DNA of 64,000 nucleotides from Montifringilla adamsi (lineage: Eukaryota; Chordata; Aves; Passeriformes; Passeridae): contig JAGGNK010008337.1 of NCBI GenBank assembly GCA_017590115.1, positions 3,289,912 to 3,353,911 on the forward strand. Reading direction: 5' to 3'. The position numbers and the translations under genes are program-made. Position 1 is the first letter of the stretch, and the number at the start of each line of letters is the position of its first letter. The notes under the pieces were generated by a model that was not told the DNA's origin, did not search any database, and saw nothing but the letters and a program-made list of their open reading frames with translations. This document shows, piece after piece, positions 48,401 to 60,620 of the stretch.

Positions 48401-51400
48401 CCAGGTTCATTTTCACAGTTGCCTTGACACCTGTCTATAGCTCTGCAATTACTCATTTTGCCTTGTGCCTTCCTTCATCTCCAGGAACTGTTCCCATCTG
48501 TTTCCTACCACACTGATCTTTTCACTTGCATATCCTTGATCCCCATGCTGATTTCAGACATGACCTTCTGCAGAATTCCAGGGTGTATGTGGAGAGAAAG
48601 GCACCCCAAAGGGCACTCACATAAGCACCTCCAAACTGATAACCATCAGTTGCACTAGCAATTTGAGCTACCAATTATCCATCTTCTTGGTTCCTTTTTC
48701 CTCATGAACTTCAGTAAAGGAGTTGGAAGAGAAGCTGGTTCCAGCAGACCCGTGGTATATTAAAAATTCATTCTATTTTGGACAGGTCAAGGTATGGCCC
48801 CCAAGCCAGTAAAACACAGTCGAAGAGAAGAACTATACAACAAGCTGCAGAGTTCATTACTCTCACTTCAACTATTGACTAATTTTGATTAAAATCTATG
48901 GCTAATTGTCCTTTCACACTTAGCAAACATGCATTTATCTAAATCTTACAAGATCAGACGGCACTGGATATGATCATCTGAAGCATACCTTTATTTTCAG
49001 CTCATTTTTGAAGCTCACATAGTTTTGTAAAGAAGCAGTTTGGAACAGAGGGCCTTCACAGGAATGTGTGCATAGGCCCTGCCCATAACATCCCCTGGAG
49101 CCTCCTTCCTTCCAGGCTGGAGAGCAGACAGCATCTCCTTGGAAGAGTTGACCAAACAGGTGCCCTTCCCTGCTTCTCAACACACAGTGGATATGGAGCA
49201 AACTGCTGGCTGAACACATGGGAATAACCCTGACCCAAACCAAAGGTTTTCTGCCTGGAAGCAGGACTGTGTGAACAGCCATTTTTTATTATTCTTTGCT
49301 CTGTGCCTATTTTGGGGAAAATGGTATTTTTCTGAAGCTACGCAGTGCTAAGATCCACTAGGAAAACAAAAAACTAGAAAATAGCAACAGCAAACATTAA
49401 AATGGGGGAAGAATTCTCAAAATTAGGAATAAAGTCTGAAAAAAGTTACGGTAAATTTTCCTTTGAAATGTGTAATGTGTCAATTTAATTGAAGCATTTC
49501 TATTTAAAAATCCCACCTTAAAGTTTGTTGGGATTTTAAATTTTGGCCAGCCTAAATTCTTCTCTGAGATGGAACTCCCTTGAATTGCAGCTTGAGTAGG
49601 ACATTCCCACTTCTGGTAGGATTAACAGCACACTAATAAGGCAAAACTGCTCCTTTTATTGTGATGACTAAAATTCCTCTGTAGCCAACAGCCCAACAAT
49701 ACTGGCATGTGGCTTAGACATTTGTTGATTGAATACTGTATGTTGTCCTGGAGGCTTGTATACAAACAGGAAAAATTTTAGAAATATGTTGTTATCACAG
49801 CAAGTGAAAGGCTTGGTTAAGAAATGAAGTATTTAGTAAAAAATAAAAAAGGTTATTATGGGTCTGCCATCTATCAGGTTAAAAGTCTAGGCAAGGCATG
49901 CATTCTGTTTACACACAAATACATTACTGATTTCTAGCAGTTCATTCATTTGCATAAAAAATCTGTATCTAAATAGGATCTTCAGTTTTAAGCCATATGT
50001 ACTAAGAGCTTGACAGACTAAATAGTATTTAAAAGCGTATTCCTTACATACGGCAAAATGGAAAATATTGAAGTTCTGCACTGCAGAAAACAGAAGATTT
50101 TTAACAATGCATAGGAAAACGCATCTGTTAGATTTTACCTGTTCTCGAGGCACCAGAGCTGCACACTTGAAATGCATCTCCTTTCAACAGCTTTGTAGAT
50201 TTTGTATCATAATATCACATCAGACATTTGTTTGAAGGCAAACAGCAACTCTGTTTTAGAAGCAAAGCCATTTAAATCCCATCCAGTCCCAGATTTTTGC
50301 ATCCAATTCCTACTGCGATGCCTGCGAGTTTCCCTGGTACAGAACAAAACAATGCTGCTCTACAGACAGACATGCACAGAAAACTTTAAGAAAATGTTCT
50401 AAGGTAAACAAATGAGGTTAAAGAGAACAGCAATAGAGACACCCTCAAGATTTATTTATTCAAAACAATAGTTTATCATCTGTTCCTACTTCTGAGCCAC
50501 ATATGTGCACACTCCAGAGCGAGCAGAGGGGACGGCAAAACACAGTTGCTGCAGTTTGCTCTTGGCTTCCAGGAGACCTCTGAAGTTTCCATCCTGGAGA
50601 CAGCACAAACACAAAAATCACAGAGAGGTGCCAGGTTCAGAGCTGAGGTCTCCTCACTACTGACTTATTCTTGGCCCTTCCCCTCCTTGCTTTTATTAAT
50701 CTGAGGATTCCTGAACTTAAGATTTGAAACTTCATTTCAGTGAATGTAATGCAATCTTCCTCTTTCTCCTATTGCTTTATCTCTAAAAATCTTTTGCAAA
50801 TATGCTACAATATGTAAATATGCTAGAAATATGACACCAAAATGAGGGGTGGCACAGCCAGCCTGCCTTTCAGTACACTGACATGGATCCTTGTGACAAG
50901 GTCTGTATCAGAGAGAGAGAAAGTAAATATTGCTGGGAACAGCACTGGGTAGGGACTAATTTTAAACTGGAATGAAGAAAGTTGCAAAGAAAAGGAGCTG
51001 GAATAAATGAAAAATGCAAAGTCATTGGGAGATCCCAGGGTGTGCAGCCTTTCTGAAATTAAGCTACATTTGCAGACATCTGAAAAGTCTTAGCAAAATA
51101 AATGTCCCCCAAAACCTGGAAAAGCTGTCCTTTGGAAATCCAACTATGCCACCAGCAGCTCACTCCAAACAGCTGAAGAAGTGAGCTCCACTGCAGGAAG
51201 GAAGCAGCTGTTTACCTGCAATGAAAGGCAAAGCTGTTGTTTTGATCTATGAAAGAGAGTGGCTGAGAGGAACAGATTGTGTTAGAGCTGGAATAAACCC
51301 TCAGCTAACTCACTCTCACTCACATCCCTGTGTCAGCTGAGCCCGAGCAACTCCAGTGGATTGGGAATATACAAATGTGAGTGGCACCTAGATATTAGTC

Positions 51401-54147
51401 ACAATTCCACACTGTCTCATTTTACCCTCCTAGGAAGAGAAAGAAACACTCACTATTCAGACAGAAAGAAGCTGACCCCATTCAAGGACCTTGAGGTCCA
51501 TCCCTGCAAGATTCCTCAAGCAAATCAAGAAAACCTTTATGGATACTTTACCAGTATTGATCTAGACATCAGCTGCCTTAGATAATAATGCTGTGTCTGT
51601 ACCAGAGCCAGACTTACACCCAGGAATGTGCAGTGAGAAAAGGACACGGGAGTTCACTCACACAGAGCCACTGCAAAGCTTGGATACGAAGGAATAAAAT
51701 AAAACTGAAATTCTCACTGTAACCTGCCATAAATAAATATTCAGAGGGTTCTATGGCTGTTCTACACCACAAAACTCTCATTAATTTCAAACAAACCACT
51801 CTGTTCAGTGCCACTTAAGTCCTCACTACTGACATGCCTGATATTCTTTCAAATATTTAAACACTGGGATTTTTAAGCAAATCCATTGAATTTCACTGGA
51901 ATTTGGGCACTCGTATTATTTAATCTGCTTTCAATGTATCAGTCATAGCTTCTTAATATTTAAACATTTTCTGTCATTTATTAACTCCTGAAATACTTAG
52001 ATAGAAAAAAAAAAAAGATATAAAGAACAAACCTATCCAGCAGGTTTTAGATGACCAGACAGGCCAGTGTGTAACAGCAAGCACACAAGTTCCTGTTTAG
52101 GACTGATCATATTATCGACTTTGGAAGGATTTACAGGTCTCAGCTGCTCGTGTTTCTGTACCACACTACATTACATTTATGTGTACCATTGCCCTCTACA
52201 GGATGGAATTCGGGATTTATGTAAGTGTTGCAGTTATTTTGCTTTCTAGGAGCTCACAAAGCAGCACATATTTAATTCCAGAAGTGGAAGACTGTAATTT
52301 TATCACAGAAGGTTCTAGATTCCAGATCAGATAAAATATTCTGTGATATAAAGAACTAACCATGAATAGAGAGTACTGTGTACACTGTATACTGATCAGC
52401 TGCGCCTATACACACAAAATCATATTCAGAATCATCCCTTCGAAGCACAAATGTGATTGTAAATACAAATGAAGAAAGCACCTTTACTTCCCAATAATGG
52501 CTTTTTTTCTATAATCAGTATTGTACACAGGACACGTGCAATAAACTCTTTCGAATATCTAGATTATTTAAAAATATATCACATTTGAAAAATATGAAAT
52601 GTGAAAATAATTTAAAATAGGCAAAAAGAACCCTACAAATTCTGCTCTGGCATTCTGACAGCACAGTTCTATCATTTTATTTCACCATTATTTGCATTTA
52701 CAAAGCCACAGCAGCAATTCTGGTTACAGTAAAAGAAGATGGTTAACTTTTCCATGATATTACTTACATAATAAGCCTGTATTTTCACTGAAAATCTGCC
52801 TCTGAGCACACTTAGAATACTGGAAAAGGTTCACAGTGTAAACAAAAACCTGAGGTATGTTTGTAAGTACAAACGGACACTGAATGAGATCTCAGTAGAG
52901 CAAGTGAGAAATTTGGGAACTAATTTTAAAAAGGACAAAATTCTCATGGAATTCCCATCTGAAATTTCAGTCTTCACAAAGTATTTATCTCGGAACTTTA
53001 AAGTGCACAAAAATGAATTTCAGCAGAAACTGAGAAATTGAGATCATCTCAATTTTCATAATTATTGGAACTATCACGTCTCCAGTTTCATGTAATTTTC
53101 AGATTTCAAATTAAATCAAGGGATTTTTTATAAAGACAGACCAAGAGGCCACTGCTTCAGATTAGTTGTTAACAAGGTTCCCTTCATTTAGAAATTAAAC
53201 TTCATTGTGTAAATCTCATGCATTAAAAAAAAATTGAACAGGCAGGCCTTCTAAAACAGGATGAGAGATCCTTATCAAGGCTTTTACCTGTGTCAGTTGT
53301 AAATAGAACTTTTTAAAATCATTATTCATCTTCCTTTTTGTTAATTACAGAAAAGGAGAAATATTCTTTATGGAAAGAAAAGTTCTTTTAAAAAGACATT
53401 TAGAAAAGCATTGAACAAGACATTAATAACAAACTGAAAGGATAAGCAGAATGGAAGTCTGAAAAATTCTATATTTGTATTATACAGGCATTGTTTTCAT
53501 TCTTGGCACCTTATTTTTCATGTACATAAAGAGAGCACAAGCTACAGCAGGGTGAGACAAAGATCAATGCTGAATGTATTACTTGGCATTGGTCAGACTC
53601 AGTTTAATAAGAAAAGAATTGATCCATTAAGCTAAACCTAATTCTTGGCCGAAAATGGTTGAAATCTCTTCTTTATACTGCTAGCTTCATAAAGACCTAT
53701 AATATTCAGAAGAAACAACTCAGAGCTGAGTTTAATAAGATTAAATGTATTGCAAATATACTTAACAAGAATCTATCAAGTTGTTAATGATTACTATTAA
53801 TATCAAACAATTTTTGTATAGAATTTTTTATTAGAGTGGTTGTAAGATATAACCATGTGAAATGCAATATAAAAAGGGGTTTAGGTAATTTGTAACAGCT
53901 ACAATTGCTGAACCAAAACCTTAACCTATAAGATATAGTAATTTATTTTATCAATCCAGTTTCTCATACAAGTGCAATTCAATTTGTAAAGTATTTAAGT
54001 GCCAGTCATTAACACTGTATAGCAAAGTGCAGAAGGACAGCATCTACTATATGTGATTGTGTTATTCTATGTGAAGAGACTGCAAAATAAATTACTTTTC
54101 CCGTCAGCAAGGCTGGAGCCCTATTGTTAAAACAACTTCAAATTTCT
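45406..54147. other. Long stretch of unique non-coding DNA
   Basis: Nearly 9 kb without a supported gene or recognised transposable element. GC-richer patches occur at 47440-47560 and 49060-49230. The longest frames are about 100-109 codons (for example 48049-48378 minus) and show no domain. An 11-bp hairpin lies at 47116-47144. A 12-bp A run is at 52005-52016. The part from 46740 to 47170 is AT-rich and non-repetitive. Repeat-free stretches like this are where constrained non-coding elements may sit, but nothing in a single sequence proves it. Confidence 0.5.
47116..47144. repeat. Perfect 11-bp stem-loop
   Basis: 'taaaatgtgct' and 'agcacatttta' are exact reverse complements around a 7-nt loop 'ttattag'. 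AT-rich at its base; too short for a typical miRNA precursor. Confidence 0.9.
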
Positions 54148-54480
54148 ATGAACTGCTCTACAAAGCCCCTTTCGTGGCTCCGACAGCTAAAAGCAGCCCT
54201 TGGTGCAGTGGGGACGCCCTGTGCTGCCAAAGGGACACAGTGACAGCCACCTCACTCTGCCACTCCTCCCCTGCAAAGCAGGGTGCAGCACCAGTGCCCA
54301 TCCCAAAGCCTCTGGGAGGGCCTGTCCTGCAGCACGGCATCGCTGGGAGCACCAGCGAGGAGAATCCCCACCTTGGGAATACTTTAAAGAATAAGAGCAG
54401 GACTTCGGCTTCACCTAGGATTTCAGCAGAAGAGGACAGACCTGAAATCTATTCAGCAGTGGTTACAGTCCAGTTACAAT
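54148..54480. other. GC-richer block with overlapping chance frames
   Basis: A sharply GC-richer block in AT-rich surroundings, running from about 54165 to 54420. Frames are open on both strands at once (103 codons plus 54174-54485, 64 codons minus 54158-54352, 75 codons minus 54187-54414). That argues for low stop density rather than coding. It contains a few CpGs but is too small to call a CpG island. It lies just upstream of the LINE relic and could be an unrelated insertion or a biased-conversion patch. Confidence 0.45.
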
Positions 54481-54779
54481 TTTAATTAAGGTGACAATGT
54501 GGCAAAAATACAGGCACACAAAATCAAACCTCTGAATTCAGCAAGGAGAATTACTGAAACCGTGGGTAAGAGTGGATGGAAAACAGCACTGGAGGAAAAG
54601 ACAGAGAAGGAAATGGAAAGTACTGAAAGTCAATTATTATGTGCCCAAAGGTGAGATGTGCTGTCTGGCATCAGAACCTTGTGGTAAAATATATATTGAG
54701 AATGAAGAGAAAAATGAAAGAAAATTAATTTACGAAAAAGGCATATTTAAGGTACAAAAATAAAGACAGGAATGACAAC

Positions 54780-55570
54780 TACAAAGATTATAGCATGGAA
54801 TTAAGAGACTGACACGCTGATAAAGAAAGCAAAGGGGGAAAATGAAAGGAAAAGTTCACATAAGGCAAGGAAATTGTAAATAAAGATTTTTTTTCTTTTC
54901 AAGCACATAAAGAGCATAAGGTCACTGAGAGAAACAGAAGCACACCTATGAAATGGCAAATGGCAGTTTGCTAACAGGAAGGAGAGACTGCTTAAAAATG
55001 AACTCTCTATTTTATTGTACATAAAACAAGGTTGGGACTGATGACAGGATCAGACATAAATTTCCTGGGGGAGGAAGAATAAACACCAAAGAAAATCAGT
55101 ACCACACCAGAACAGCTCATCAAGAAATTAGAAAGTCTGAAGGTTGACATAACTCCAAGAATAGACAGAATTAATTCAGAGCTCAGAAAGATATGTCAGA
55201 AAAAGATACAGAAATCATTAGCAGATATATTTAACACCTGGTCAGAATATGAACTGGACTCAGGTGAGGTTAGTGATAACCACTATCTAGAAAAATACAA
55301 ACCCCAGACTTCACAGCCATGTCAGACTCTTGAAACATTATTATTTCAGGAAACAATTCCATTAGGAGTTTGTACAGCTGCAAGAGAAACTGCTGGCACA
55401 GCTCACCAAAGGGATATCAAGCCTAAAGATGCCCTCAGCACTTTTAAAAGAAGAATTACAAGTTACTGATCACAATAGAATACATGGGCACAGATTCCAC
55501 ACTCTCTAGAAAAGCTTCTGCTACATAAATACATGGAAAACTCATCTACAAGGTCAGGAAGTGTGGGTAG
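54780..55570 (+). mobile_element. Old LINE ORF2 relic (CR1/L3-type reverse transcriptase)
   Basis: Two parts fit a CR1/L3-like ORF2 in sense orientation. The upstream part (about 54820-54960: 'aaagggggaaaatgaaagga', then a T-rich stretch and 'cacataaagagcataaggtc') resembles the linker in which these LINEs encode a Lys-rich 'FFKYINSK'-like peptide. The downstream part translates from 55107 as 'PEQLIKKLESLKVDITPRID' and onward through 'SLADIFNTWSE'. It matches the family pattern 'L..LK..K.PGPDGI.P..L......I...L..IF..SW.' at the start of the reverse-transcriptase domain (before the catalytic motif). The catalytic YADD/FADD region is not visible. Key glycines of 'PGPDG' are changed, so the copy is dead. 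A stop-free frame spans 55083-55466. Ends are uncertain; the A/G-rich DNA from about 54560 may belong to it. Confidence 0.7.
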
Positions 55571-56969
55571 TATCAGTAAGATGACAGGGTATGTTACAAA
55601 GAGAAAAACTGGTCAGCTCATCAAAGAAAATAAACGGGATGAAATTCAGACTGCCTGAAGTACACTCAGAGAGCCTGAAAACCTGGCAGAGCAGAAGTGT
55701 AGACAGATTCATTCAGTGTAGACAAATTTATGATAATAAAAGTAACAGCTAATAACAAGTAAAGGGGCTCTACCCTTGGAAGGTGTTCAGATCTCTCACA
55801 TTGATGTACTTCATTAATTTCAAATTTTTCATTATCTGTCCTTGTGACACAGAAATTTCCACAAGAAGTTAAACCCAATACAGAATCTAAAAATAGGTTA
55901 AAAATTTTAAAAAGCTTTTTAAAATTCACATTTCCAAGAACTGTATCTCTCATCAGCCTGTTAATTTACTCAATTTTGGCAGATGCTTCTAAAATCCCTC
56001 TCCAGACTTTTAAAATCTCGACTAGCCAAGATAGCAGCATTTCATCTGAAAATTCTGTTCAAAGTTCACCTGATTTTAAACCACAATACTGGATAACACA
56101 AGCCCTAACCCAGTTCAACCAGGGCCATCATTGGTATAAACCTCAACTTTATCACTTTAGCCACAATTCTTGGACAGACTTGAACATTCCAGTAGATTAG
56201 AGCTTAGATGGATTCTATTTCTCTTTTAAATTATACATGTTGAATTATACAAATCACAAACTACTTGCAACGGAATGCTCTTTTAAACCAGGCACATTTT
56301 TTAACTTCCAATTTTCCAGCACAGTAGCTGGTTTTAAAGGGAAGTTATATTAAATGATTACCAACATATTAGCTGCATGCAGTGGAATGGGGCAGTAATT
56401 GCTACAGAAGTGAGAAACTGACAGTTAAAATGGAAACGTAGCATGAGCAAAAGAAAAGGGAAGATGATTTCTAAATTTCACCAGTCCTAGAAGAGAGTCC
56501 CTTTTACAGAGCAGGTGGGCAGGTAACATCTTCAGAACAAAATGGGGTGAGTGAAAATAACATTTACATATTTCATCCAGATATAGTTACTGTCAATCTA
56601 GAAAACAATCTCTTCAACTAAACATTAGTTTACCTAACTCCAAGCCTTGATATATAAATTCTCTTATTCCTGTGAGATGATGTGCTTTCTCTTTAATCTC
56701 CATTTTGGTTTTTCTACTGTCTACTTTATACATTCCTCCCTAATCAGCCACAGCTGCCATTGGCCTCAAGGCAGGATGTCATTCAGTGCTATTACAAGTA
56801 TTGCTTTGAAGCAGAAGGATGAAGATAGAATTCATACCTGTTTGGTTGTTAATGCTTAAAGAGGTTTGCCAGAAATTCCTTTAGAAAAGCAAAAACTAGA
56901 TGTGGAAAATTTAAAGAAAAAAAAAAAAAAAACCTAAAAAAATATAAAATGTGTGACATTCAAAAGTAC
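55571..56969. other. Non-coding DNA, possible continuation of the LINE relic
   Basis: 55571-55720 keeps the A/G-rich style of the LINE relic ('gtcagctcatcaaagaaaat') and may be its decayed continuation. Beyond that the sequence is unique and AT-rich. A 118-codon plus frame at 55844-56200 has no recognised domain. A run of 16 A lies at 56917-56932. Confidence 0.45.
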
Positions 56970-57035
56970 TCAGTTGGCCTAATTCTGTTACAAGTTTGAC
57001 TTCAACAAATGCAGAGTTAGGCCAGCACTGAGCAC
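56970..57035. repeat. Palindromic-core repeat with 13-bp arms
   Basis: 'tggcctaattctg' (56975-56987) and 'cagagttaggcca' (57012-57024) are reverse complements with one mismatch, around a spacer that contains 'gacttcaac'. An old amniote repeat has the layout 'ggcccaattctgctcc' - 'attgacttcaatgg' - 'gcaggattgggcc', and this copy fits it in decayed form. The structure suggests a palindromic non-autonomous element. Confidence 0.6.
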
Positions 57036-59530
57036 AGGAAAAATCACTCCATACAGAATGAACTCTGATCAATGCAGGTTTATTTTTTATGACTTAACAC
57101 CTTGCAAAAGGAGCACATTGACAACTCTCTGTTTCTCTGCACAGCACATCTCATCATGAACCAGTGCAGCACCAGCTTCTTGATGAAATTAAAGCATCTC
57201 ACACCTACCCTCTAGAAGTGAGGAGACTTTTCTCCATGGCTGTCCAGCCAGAGGAGAAAGCTACCAAGATGGATATGAAAAATGGGGAGTTTTGTGATGA
57301 ACACCTTTCAAGCAGACTGATCACATAAGACATGGTATGGCCAGCTGACAGTCACAGCTTTTAACCAGGACTGAGATGGAATGAAATTAAATTATATCAC
57401 TCATTTCTGGAAAAGTTTTTGTACCCAGTACCAAATTCTCAGAGACAGGGATTAAAAATCTTCAGGGAGAAAAAACAAACCACAGTAAGAAAACACATAG
57501 AAACCCCCGATTATGACATCTGTAATTTCTGTCATGCCTATGATATTTCACTTACTGCAGTTTTTATGGACTGATTTAGTCCTAATAGGTGGAAAACTGA
57601 AAGGAGAGCCCCAAATCCAGTAGTTATCACCCACTCTTTGCCTTTTCAAATGAAGCTGTTAAAACATACCAGAAAAAGGTCCTGGGAAGTATGACTGTGA
57701 CAGAACATGTCTTTGCAGTGTACAGGAGGTGCAGGAGGGGGATAGGGGAAGTTGTTAGTTAGAAGGACCAAATGAGGGAAAAAGGAAAAGAGAGAAATTA
57801 TGGTAGAGCTAATAATAGGCCTGTTATACAGTGAATGCTCTTGCATTTACTCCATTTGAAATGTGGTACATGTTATTGTCTATTTTGCTTTTTAATTTTC
57901 AGCATGGTCTCCTTCAGTGGTGCTCGTGTTGAACTCGGGAGTTCCTTGTTTCAAATTGTAGTGGAAACCTCATTTTGAACAATTTAGTCAGGCAATGAAG
58001 GAAAGCTGGAGGTAGTCAGGCAGCAGAAGTTTCTGCTATACCTTAGCATGCTGTCCTGATTATAGTGCTATTATAGTTTGCTGTTCATAGAAATCAAGGA
58101 ATTTATGAATCATTAAAAGGGGCAGGCGATAGAGGAGCTATTATAATAGCACTCAAAAATATTACAGGAACTATCACAAAAGCTACAGTGTTAATACCAT
58201 TGACTTAATATAAACGTATTTGTGAAATTATGTGATAGCCGAGGATGTGGAAATGCCAAATTTTCAGCCTCAAACCAGTCACTGGCATGTGCACATTTTT
58301 TATGTATGGCTACATTCATACAAAAATGGTTTAGGGGTATAAAATGCACCAGAGGTCATTAAAAGTGCATAGTGATTGTGTAAAGACCCTGGACTGGACT
58401 TGTGAAAACACAGGCTTGGGAATATTAATAGACCTTATACTAAGTTCCTCATTTCCTTATCTTTTGCTCAGAATTGCCCAGTGTATTAAAAGCATATCAA
58501 GTGCCAGACATACCAGCTCCTAATAACACCAGTGGCCAATTCCATGCGCACTCCACCTCTGAGAACAAGAATTCCTACTTTATTTTTTTCATTCAACAAT
58601 GCATCTGTAGAAAAACAGTGAAGCATTTTTCTTGAAGTATGTAAACATCATGTATTCAAAAGACAGGATAGAAACATTTGGGGAAAATCCTTATTTTGAT
58701 TGTGTGAAGACCTAATTTTTCAAAGTCTGACTTTTTGAACTTCAAATATGTCTCCTGGAAACCTGAGCAACTTGGTACTTAACATCACTGCTACCACCAA
58801 AGGCTTCTATGTTTGTATTGATATTATTATTTTAGATGAATAACCAAAAAGCTACCAAGAACAAACTCAGAACTGTTCAAGTACCATAATTTCAGGAAAT
58901 TATTCAGCTGGATTTTAAAAATGCACATCCTTTGAACAAAAGCAGTAGATACTGAACAAGATTTAAAACTTTTCTTAAATGTAAATAGAATCTGTTGTAT
59001 TGTAAAATTTGCTGATTTTTTTTTTTCTGGTCTTTCTTACACCTGTAATTTTAATTGACTGTTTAATTGAGCCAATGGGGCAGAGCCAGAGCTATTCTGC
59101 TCTGCTGCTATGGGAAGTTTTAGCCATGGTCATTTTGCCTCATAGAACACTTCCTGCTCCTCAGTCAGCCCTTACCTCATCTCTCTGCTTGGTAGTTTCC
59201 CAACATCCTTTAAAACAAAGGATCCAGACTCGATGCAAGAGAAACCAGATGAACTGCACTAACTACAGCCCAATTCCCCTTTCTCCTCTTTGAACTAGAG
59301 AGGCCTGGCAGTTCACTGAGGGGGTCAGGTTTGCAGGCCATTAGCACAGCCGGGAGCGCCTGCACAACACCTCCCCACACTGCTCTCACTTGTTAGAGCT
59401 GCAGCCAAGCCTTCCTTGCTTTGATGGCCACTGAAATTCATCAAGTTCAGAACACATTTAAGACAGAAGGAAAATAAGTATCTTGATCAGTCTGCACCAT
59501 CTTTTCTTGACTAATGCATGGGGGGAAATA
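57036..59530. other. Non-coding DNA, no gene seen
   Basis: Unique sequence. A 14-bp perfect palindrome 'gctattataatagc' lies at 58137-58150, and a related 'gctattatag' lies about 70 bp upstream. A run of 11 T is at 59016-59026. The 94-codon plus frame at 59009-59293 starts with a hydrophobic stretch encoded by the T-rich tract and has no further support. Confidence 0.55.
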
Positions 59531-59534
59531 GGCA

Positions 59535-59645
59535 AAATTCCTCAGTTCTATGTCACTTATATTACCTCCTTCCTAGGGCAGCTTGGGAAGGTCCTTTAGT
59601 TTCTCCAAGCCCAAATCCATCCACCTGCAATACAGGCCTTCTTGC
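59535..59645 (+). repeat. Possible MIR/L2-like SINE relic
   Basis: 'gcttgggaaggtcctttagt' followed by 'ttctccaagcccaaatccat' and 'ccacctgcaatacagg' parallels the MIR-type string 'ccttgggcaagtcacttaac ... ctcagtttccccatctgtaa'. Similarity is weak and judged by eye; chance is possible. Confidence 0.3.
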
Positions 59646-60254
59646 CTGACTGTGCTGTAGAAGAGGCACAGCCACTTCAATATTATATTCACAGATTCTT
59701 CAACTTAACAAGGCACAAAGGACCAAGAAAAAAAGTATTTAAAGGCTGCTCATCCATATCTCACAGTGTTCCTCTGCAGCATCAAATGCAAAATGTTGGC
59801 CTGTATAGAAAAGACACTGCTGGCATTCAGACCTTAAAGAACAGCAAAGAAACTGTGGGAAGTGTGTGGAAGGAGGTGCTCTCTACCTGAGAGGAGTCAT
59901 TTAGTCCCTGACAAATCCACAGTAATAGTAAGCTGTAGTTTTACTCTTCATCCTAGTAGCTGGGATAGAGGAATTTATACATATAGGTTTTCACAATGTT
60001 TTGTCTCAGAAATATTTATCATTCTAAGAGGCAATAGATGACATTCCATAATGCTACCTCTTACTGTAGTTAACACTGCAGGGAAGAAATCTGTCTCTGT
60101 CCTCAAGTTCCATTATAATAAAAAAAGCAATAAAAGAAAACTAACAAGTGCATATAAAATAAATAACTATTTCTGACAAATATATATTTGTCATCATAGC
60201 TGCCAAGTGATGTAATCACTTGCTCTTCCATCACAATTGAGGACCACCACAAAC
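59646..60254. other. Non-coding DNA with a 20-bp palindrome
   Basis: Nothing coding. The 82-codon plus frame at 59642-59890 has no domain. An AT-rich palindrome lies at 60174-60193. Confidence 0.55.
60174..60193. repeat. 20-bp perfect palindrome
   Basis: 'tgacaaatatatatttgtca' equals its own reverse complement. It is AT-rich and lies within a TA-rich patch, so the background rate of palindromes is raised. Confidence 0.93.
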
Positions 60255-60312
60255 CAGTAATAGTAACAGTTTATTTTTATATAGCACATCACATTTTAAT
60301 CTGAAAGCTCTC
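60255..60312 (-). repeat. 3' tail of an old MIR/L2-like element (minus strand)
   Basis: 'aatagtaacagtttattttt' followed by 'atatagcacatcacatttta' and 'atctgaaagctctctgc' is close to the reverse complement of the old tail 'gctttgagatc...aaagtgctatataa...tattatt' found in amniote MIR/L2-type elements. Decayed; the body is not recognisable. Confidence 0.45.
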
Positions 60313-60427
60313 TGCAGAACAAGGGCAAGGTGGTGAGGGACACAGCCAAAACCTGTCCTATGGCAACCTGCAAAAGAGAGTCAGGAATCCAGTGCAAAAA
60401 AAGTGCCCAAGTCTGAGATTTCAGTCT

Positions 60428-60620
60428 GTCTGGGTAATCTGTTCCAGCATTTGATCACCCCCCAAGACAAAGTCTTCCTAAAACCTAATCAGAGCTTCCC
60501 CTCTTCCCCTTTCACTGAGCACCTCTGAGGAAAGTGTGGATCAGTCTCCTCTAAAATGACACATCCTCTCCCATCACACACAGGAAGACAGAAATAAAGT
60601 CCCACTTCAGCCTCAAATGT
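60428..60620 (-). mobile_element. CR1 LINE fragment (minus strand)
   Basis: 'ctgggtaatctgttccagca' then 'tttgatcaccccccaagaca' 'aagtcttcctaaaacctaat' 'cagagcttcccc' 'tttcactgagcacctctgag' and finally 'cccacttcagcctc' follow, in order, the reverse complement of the CR1 3' UTR/ORF2 end. The terminal 3' segment ('ggttggaa...') is missing on the left. The copy is therefore truncated at both ends and old. Confidence 0.85.
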
